Shown here in pieces: positions 60,790 to 64,000 of a stretch of DNA of 64,000 bases; the stretch's first letter is position 1, and every line of letters starts with the position of its first letter. Below the pieces are notes generated by a model. It did not search any database and was not told where the DNA came from. It saw nothing but the letters and a program-made list of their open reading frames with translations. This stretch comes from Bradyrhizobium sp. C9. GTDB taxonomy: Bacteria; Pseudomonadota; Alphaproteobacteria; Rhizobiales; Xanthobacteraceae. The DNA is taken from the NCBI RefSeq assembly GCF_002532045.1, contig NZ_NWTG01000006.1, forward strand, positions 248,001 through 312,000, in the 5' to 3' direction. The position numbers were made by a program, and so were the translations under genes.

Positions 60790-63599
60790 TCGCAGGCCTC
60801 CCGCTCTCCTTCGCCGAACCATTGCTGCTGCTGGGGCTGGTCAGCCTGCCGGTGCTGTGGTGGCTGCTCCGCGTGATGCCGCCGCGACCGCGCCGGATCG
60901 AGTTCCCGCCGACGCGGCTGCTGTTCGACATCGCGCCCAAGGAAGAGACCCCGTCGCGCACGCCGTGGTGGCTGACGTTGCTGCGGCTCGCCGCCGCCGC
61001 GCTGGTGATCTTCGCCGCTGCCGGACCGATCTGGAATCCGCAGACCGGCGTTGCCGCGGGCAAGCAGCCGCTGGTGATCCTGCTCGACGACGGCTGGAGC
61101 GCGGCCTCGAGCTGGGACGCGCGGATCAAGGCCGCGGACGAACTGGTCACCAATGCCGACAGCGACCGCCGCGGCGTCGCGCTGGTGCCGCTGTCCGAGC
61201 CGACGCGCGACATCACGCTGATGCCGGCCGGCGCGGCGCGCGTCGCGTTGCGCCAGCTTGCGCCGAAGCCCTACTCGATCGATCGCGTTGAAACCCTGGC
61301 GACGCTCGAGCGTTTCCTCAAATCGACCGGCGACTGCGACATCGCCTGGCTGTCCGATGGCGTCGACACCGGCCGCGGCAGCGAATTCACCGAAGGTCTC
61401 GGCAAGGTGATCGAGAGCCGCAATCTGACGATCTATGCCGGCGGCGCGCAATCCGCGCAGGCGCTGGTCGCGGCCGAGAACGCCGCGGCCAAGATGACCG
61501 TGAAGGTGCTGCGCACCGAAAGCGGCATCGCGGCAGGAACGGTGCGCGCGGTCGACGCCAAGGGCTCGCCGATCGGCGAGGCCCGCTACGCCTTCGGCCC
61601 GCAGGAGCGCGAGACCGAAGCCGCCTTCGATCTTCCGGTCGAACTGCGCAATGACATCGCACGGCTCGAAATCTCCGGCGAGCATTCGGCCGGCGCCGTG
61701 CAACTGCTCGACCGGCGCTGGCGCCGCCGCGCCATCGGCGTGGTCTCGGGCGCGAGCAGCGACACCGCCCAGCCGCTGCTGGCGTCGACCTTCTATCTCT
61801 CCCGCGCGCTGTCGCCGTTCGCCGATGTCAGGCTCGGCGATCGCGGCGCGCCGCAGCAGGTGATCGGGCAATTCCTCGATCAGCGGCTGCCGATGATAGT
61901 GATGGCCGATGTCGGCACGCTGTCGCCGGAAATCCGCGACCGCCTCAACGCCTGGATCGAGCAAGGCGGCGTGCTGGTGCGCTTCGCAGGTCCCCGCCTC
62001 GCCCAGGCCGATGACGACCTCGTTCCCGTCAAGCTGCGCCGCGGCGGACGCACGCTCGGCGGCAGCCTGACCTGGGAGAAGCCGCAACACATGGCCTCGT
62101 TCGCCGCCGACGGCCCGTTCACGGGCCTCACCGTGCCGAAGGACATCACTGTCAGCCGCCAGGTGCTGGCCGAGCCCGACGCCGTGCTCGCGACCAAGAG
62201 CTGGGCCTCACTTGAGGACGGCACGCCGCTCGTCACCGGCGAGCATCGTGGCAAGGGCGTGGTCAGCCTGTTCCATGTCGGCGCCGACATGCGCTGGTCG
62301 GATCTGCCGATGTCCGGCACCTTCGTCGAGATGCTGCGCCGGCTGATCGACATGTCCGGCTACACCTCGAAGCCCGGCCCCGGCGTCGCCAGCGATCCCA
62401 ATGCCGAGACCGTGGCGCCGCTGCGCACGCTGGACGGCTTCGGCGCGTTCGGCCCGCCGCCCTCGACCGCCAAGCCGATGTCGGCGGACTATCGCGACCG
62501 CGGCACCGCGGACCATCCGCCCGGCTTCTACGGCACCGCCGAGAGCCCGATCGCGGTCAACACGCTCGCGTCCGCCGACCGCATTGCGCCGCTCGATACG
62601 TCCGGCCTGCGCGCGAAGCATGCGACCTACACCAACACCGAGCCGCGTGACCTGCGCGGCATCATGCTGTCGACGGCGCTGGCGCTGTTCCTGCTCGATG
62701 CGATCGTGGTGGCGATGCTCGGCGGCGGCCTTGCCGCGCTGATCCGGCGCCGCGCCGCGCCGGCCGTGCTCGTTTTGGCCTTCATCCTTGCGACCATGAT
62801 GGTGCCGTCGCCGACGCGCGCGCAGAACAGCAGCAGCGACGATTTTGCCATCAAGGCGGTGTCGCAGACCCGGCTGGCCTATGTCGTGACCGGCAACACC
62901 GACGTCGATTCCATCGTCAAGGCCGGGATGTCAGGACTGACGCTGTTCCTTGGCCAGCGCACGGCGCTCGAGGCCGGCGATCCCGTCGGCATTGATCCCG
63001 CGCGCGACGAGCTGGCGTTCTTCCCGCTGATCTACTGGCCGATCGTGCCGGGCGCACCGAAGCCGGCGCAAGACGCCATCAACAAGATCGACGCCTATAT
63101 GAAGCAGGGCGGCACGGTGATCTTCGACACCCGCGACGCCGTCGAGGCGCCGCCGGGCGACAATGGCGCCTCGCAGACGCCGGGCATGCAGACGCTGCGC
63201 GAATTGCTGTCGACTCTCGACGTGCCCGAACTCGAGCCGGTGCCGCGCGAGCACGTGCTGACAAAGACGTTCTATCTGCTGCGCGACTTCCCCGGCCGCT
63301 TCAACACGGGCCAGACCTGGGTCGAGGCGCTGCCGCGCGAGGACGACGAGGAGGCCGCGCAGCGTCCGGCACGTGGCGGCGACGGCGTCTCACCGATCAT
63401 CATCACGTCGAACGATCTCGCCGGCGCCTGGGCGATCCGTCCCGACGGGCAGCCGATGCTGCCGCTGACGCCGGGCGAGCCGCGCCAGCGCGAATTCGCC
63501 TTCCGCGCCGGCGTCAACATCGTGATGTACACGCTGACCGGCAACTACAAGGCCGACCAGGTGCACGCGCCTGCCTTGATCGAGCGGCTGGGACAATAA
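60786..63599 (+). CDS. BatA-like N-terminus plus DUF4159 domain membrane protein
   Basis: A 937-residue protein. The first 85 residues hold two membrane helices of the aerotolerance N-terminal domain (EPLLLLGLVSLPVLWWLLRVMPPRPRRIEFP, then WWLTLLRLAAAALVIFAAAG). A VWA-like region follows with LVILLDDGWSAASSWDARI (D-x-G-x-S). Near residue 630 is a second membrane helix pair, and from about residue 680 a DUF4159 domain begins FAIKAVSQTRLAYVVTGN and contains DELAFFPLIYWPIVPG and GGTVIFDTRD. Its ligand is unknown. It overlaps DUF58 by 4 bp. Confidence 0.88.
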   Translation: MIAGLPLSFAEPLLLLGLVSLPVLWWLLRVMPPRPRRIEFPPTRLLFDIAPKEETPSRTPWWLTLLRLAAAALVIFAAAGPIWNPQTGVAAGKQPLVILLDDGWSAASSWDARIKAADELVTNADSDRRGVALVPLSEPTRDITLMPAGAARVALRQLAPKPYSIDRVETLATLERFLKSTGDCDIAWLSDGVDTGRGSEFTEGLGKVIESRNLTIYAGGAQSAQALVAAENAAAKMTVKVLRTESGIAAGTVRAVDAKGSPIGEARYAFGPQERETEAAFDLPVELRNDIARLEISGEHSAGAVQLLDRRWRRRAIGVVSGASSDTAQPLLASTFYLSRALSPFADVRLGDRGAPQQVIGQFLDQRLPMIVMADVGTLSPEIRDRLNAWIEQGGVLVRFAGPRLAQADDDLVPVKLRRGGRTLGGSLTWEKPQHMASFAADGPFTGLTVPKDITVSRQVLAEPDAVLATKSWASLEDGTPLVTGEHRGKGVVSLFHVGADMRWSDLPMSGTFVEMLRRLIDMSGYTSKPGPGVASDPNAETVAPLRTLDGFGAFGPPPSTAKPMSADYRDRGTADHPPGFYGTAESPIAVNTLASADRIAPLDTSGLRAKHATYTNTEPRDLRGIMLSTALALFLLDAIVVAMLGGGLAALIRRRAAPAVLVLAFILATMMVPSPTRAQNSSSDDFAIKAVSQTRLAYVVTGNTDVDSIVKAGMSGLTLFLGQRTALEAGDPVGIDPARDELAFFPLIYWPIVPGAPKPAQDAINKIDAYMKQGGTVIFDTRDAVEAPPGDNGASQTPGMQTLRELLSTLDVPELEPVPREHVLTKTFYLLRDFPGRFNTGQTWVEALPREDDEEAAQRPARGGDGVSPIIITSNDLAGAWAIRPDGQPMLPLTPGEPRQREFAFRAGVNIVMYTLTGNYKADQVHAPALIERLGQ

Positions 63600-63600
63600 T

Positions 63601-64000
63601 ATGAACTACGGTATCGCGTTCACACCGCTGGTTCCCTCGATCGTGCTGTGGATCGCGCTCGGCGCGATCGTCGTCATCGCGGCACTGTTGCTGCTGTCGC
63701 GCGCGCGCGGCGCCGCGGTGCGTGTCGCTGCGCTGGCGCTGATCCTGCTTGCGCTGGCCAATCCCTCCTTCACCCGCGAGGACCGCGAGCCGTTGACCTC
63801 GGTCGCCGCGGTGGTGGTCGACAAGAGCCCGAGCCAGAATTTCGGCACACGCACCCAGGAGACCGACAAGGCGCGGCAAGCGCTGGTCGACAGCCTGAAG
63901 CAGATCAAGGGCCTCGAGGTCCGCGTCGTCGAAGCCGGCCAGGCCGACGGCGAAACCGACGGCACCAAGCTGTTCGGCGCGCTGACGTCGGCGCTATCGG
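63601..64000 (+). CDS. membrane protein, start only (cut by window edge)
   Basis: The first 133 residues of the fourth gene of the MoxR-DUF58-DUF4159 operon, starting MNYGIAFTPLVPSIVLWIALGAIVVIAALLLLSR one base after the previous stop. Two hydrophobic segments are followed by SVAAVVVDKSPSQNFGTRTQ. In similar clusters this position holds a large membrane protein with a glutamine-amidotransferase-like fold. The cut prevents a firm call. Confidence 0.75.
   Translation, partial: MNYGIAFTPLVPSIVLWIALGAIVVIAALLLLSRARGAAVRVAALALILLALANPSFTREDREPLTSVAAVVVDKSPSQNFGTRTQETDKARQALVDSLKQIKGLEVRVVEAGQADGETDGTKLFGALTSALS

Overview
The window reads as a stretch of core chromosome from a GC-rich alphaproteobacterium, most probably Bradyrhizobium or a close relative in the Nitrobacteraceae. 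The evidence is the single-polypeptide cytochrome b/c1 precursor (fbcH) behind a Rieske gene, a fused anthranilate synthase trpE(G) behind a rhizobial-type trpL leader, a CcrM methyltransferase with GANTC sites in its leader, the gene order mutY - dciA-like - dsbA - smc, and several families of paired intergenic palindromes. I see no tRNA, rRNA, CRISPR array, prophage or complete insertion sequence. Both window edges cut genes.

Layout. 1-9.3 kb: a CoxE-type VWA protein (cut), a Cache-PAS-GGDEF diguanylate cyclase, a GlsB-type membrane protein, a MoxR ATPase, a Baeyer-Villiger type monooxygenase, a GMC oxidoreductase, a GNAT and an SMP-30 lactonase. 9.3-24.5 kb: an array of intergenic repeats, ispE, a large TPR protein, ETF-quinone oxidoreductase, a uracil-DNA glycosylase lacking Fe-S ligands, two membrane proteins, rnhB, a glyoxalase-like protein, a PA0069-type radical SAM protein, a small glycosyltransferase, a MarR-GNAT fusion, moaB and a zinc metallopeptidase. 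24.5-33 kb: ccrM, two GSTs, a DUF1127 gene that is easy to miss, a SnoaL-like gene divergent from a LysR regulator, a flavoprotein monooxygenase, a thioesterase and mutY. 33-43 kb: dciA-like, dsbA-like, smc, an Rsm22-type methyltransferase, lemA plus an M48 protease, and two paralogous ParA-like ATPases separated by a short repeat array. 43-51 kb: apt, trpE(G) with its leader and attenuator, an extradiol-dioxygenase-like protein, a dienelactone hydrolase, and fbcF-fbcH. 51-58.6 kb: trmL-queE-queD-hemF-HAD on the plus strand, then a tightly overlapping minus-strand set (CCA transferase, NUDIX, DUF1285 and others). 58.8-64 kb: a MoxR-DUF58-DUF4159-membrane protein operon that runs off the end.

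Most genes are housekeeping: respiration (fbcFH, ETF-QO), DNA replication and repair (mutY, udg, rnhB, smc, dciA-like, ccrM), tRNA modification (trmL, queE, queD, cca), tryptophan, heme, isoprenoid and molybdopterin synthesis. The most interesting signals are regulatory or concern missing residues. They are the leaderless trpL with tandem Trp codons and an attenuator, the paired GANTC sites and CtrA-like box before ccrM, stacked palindromes over the start of the MarR-GNAT gene, a QueD homologue with a PTPS-III type motif, a UDG without cluster cysteines, and the uncharacterised ParA-like pair with an iteron-like array between its members.
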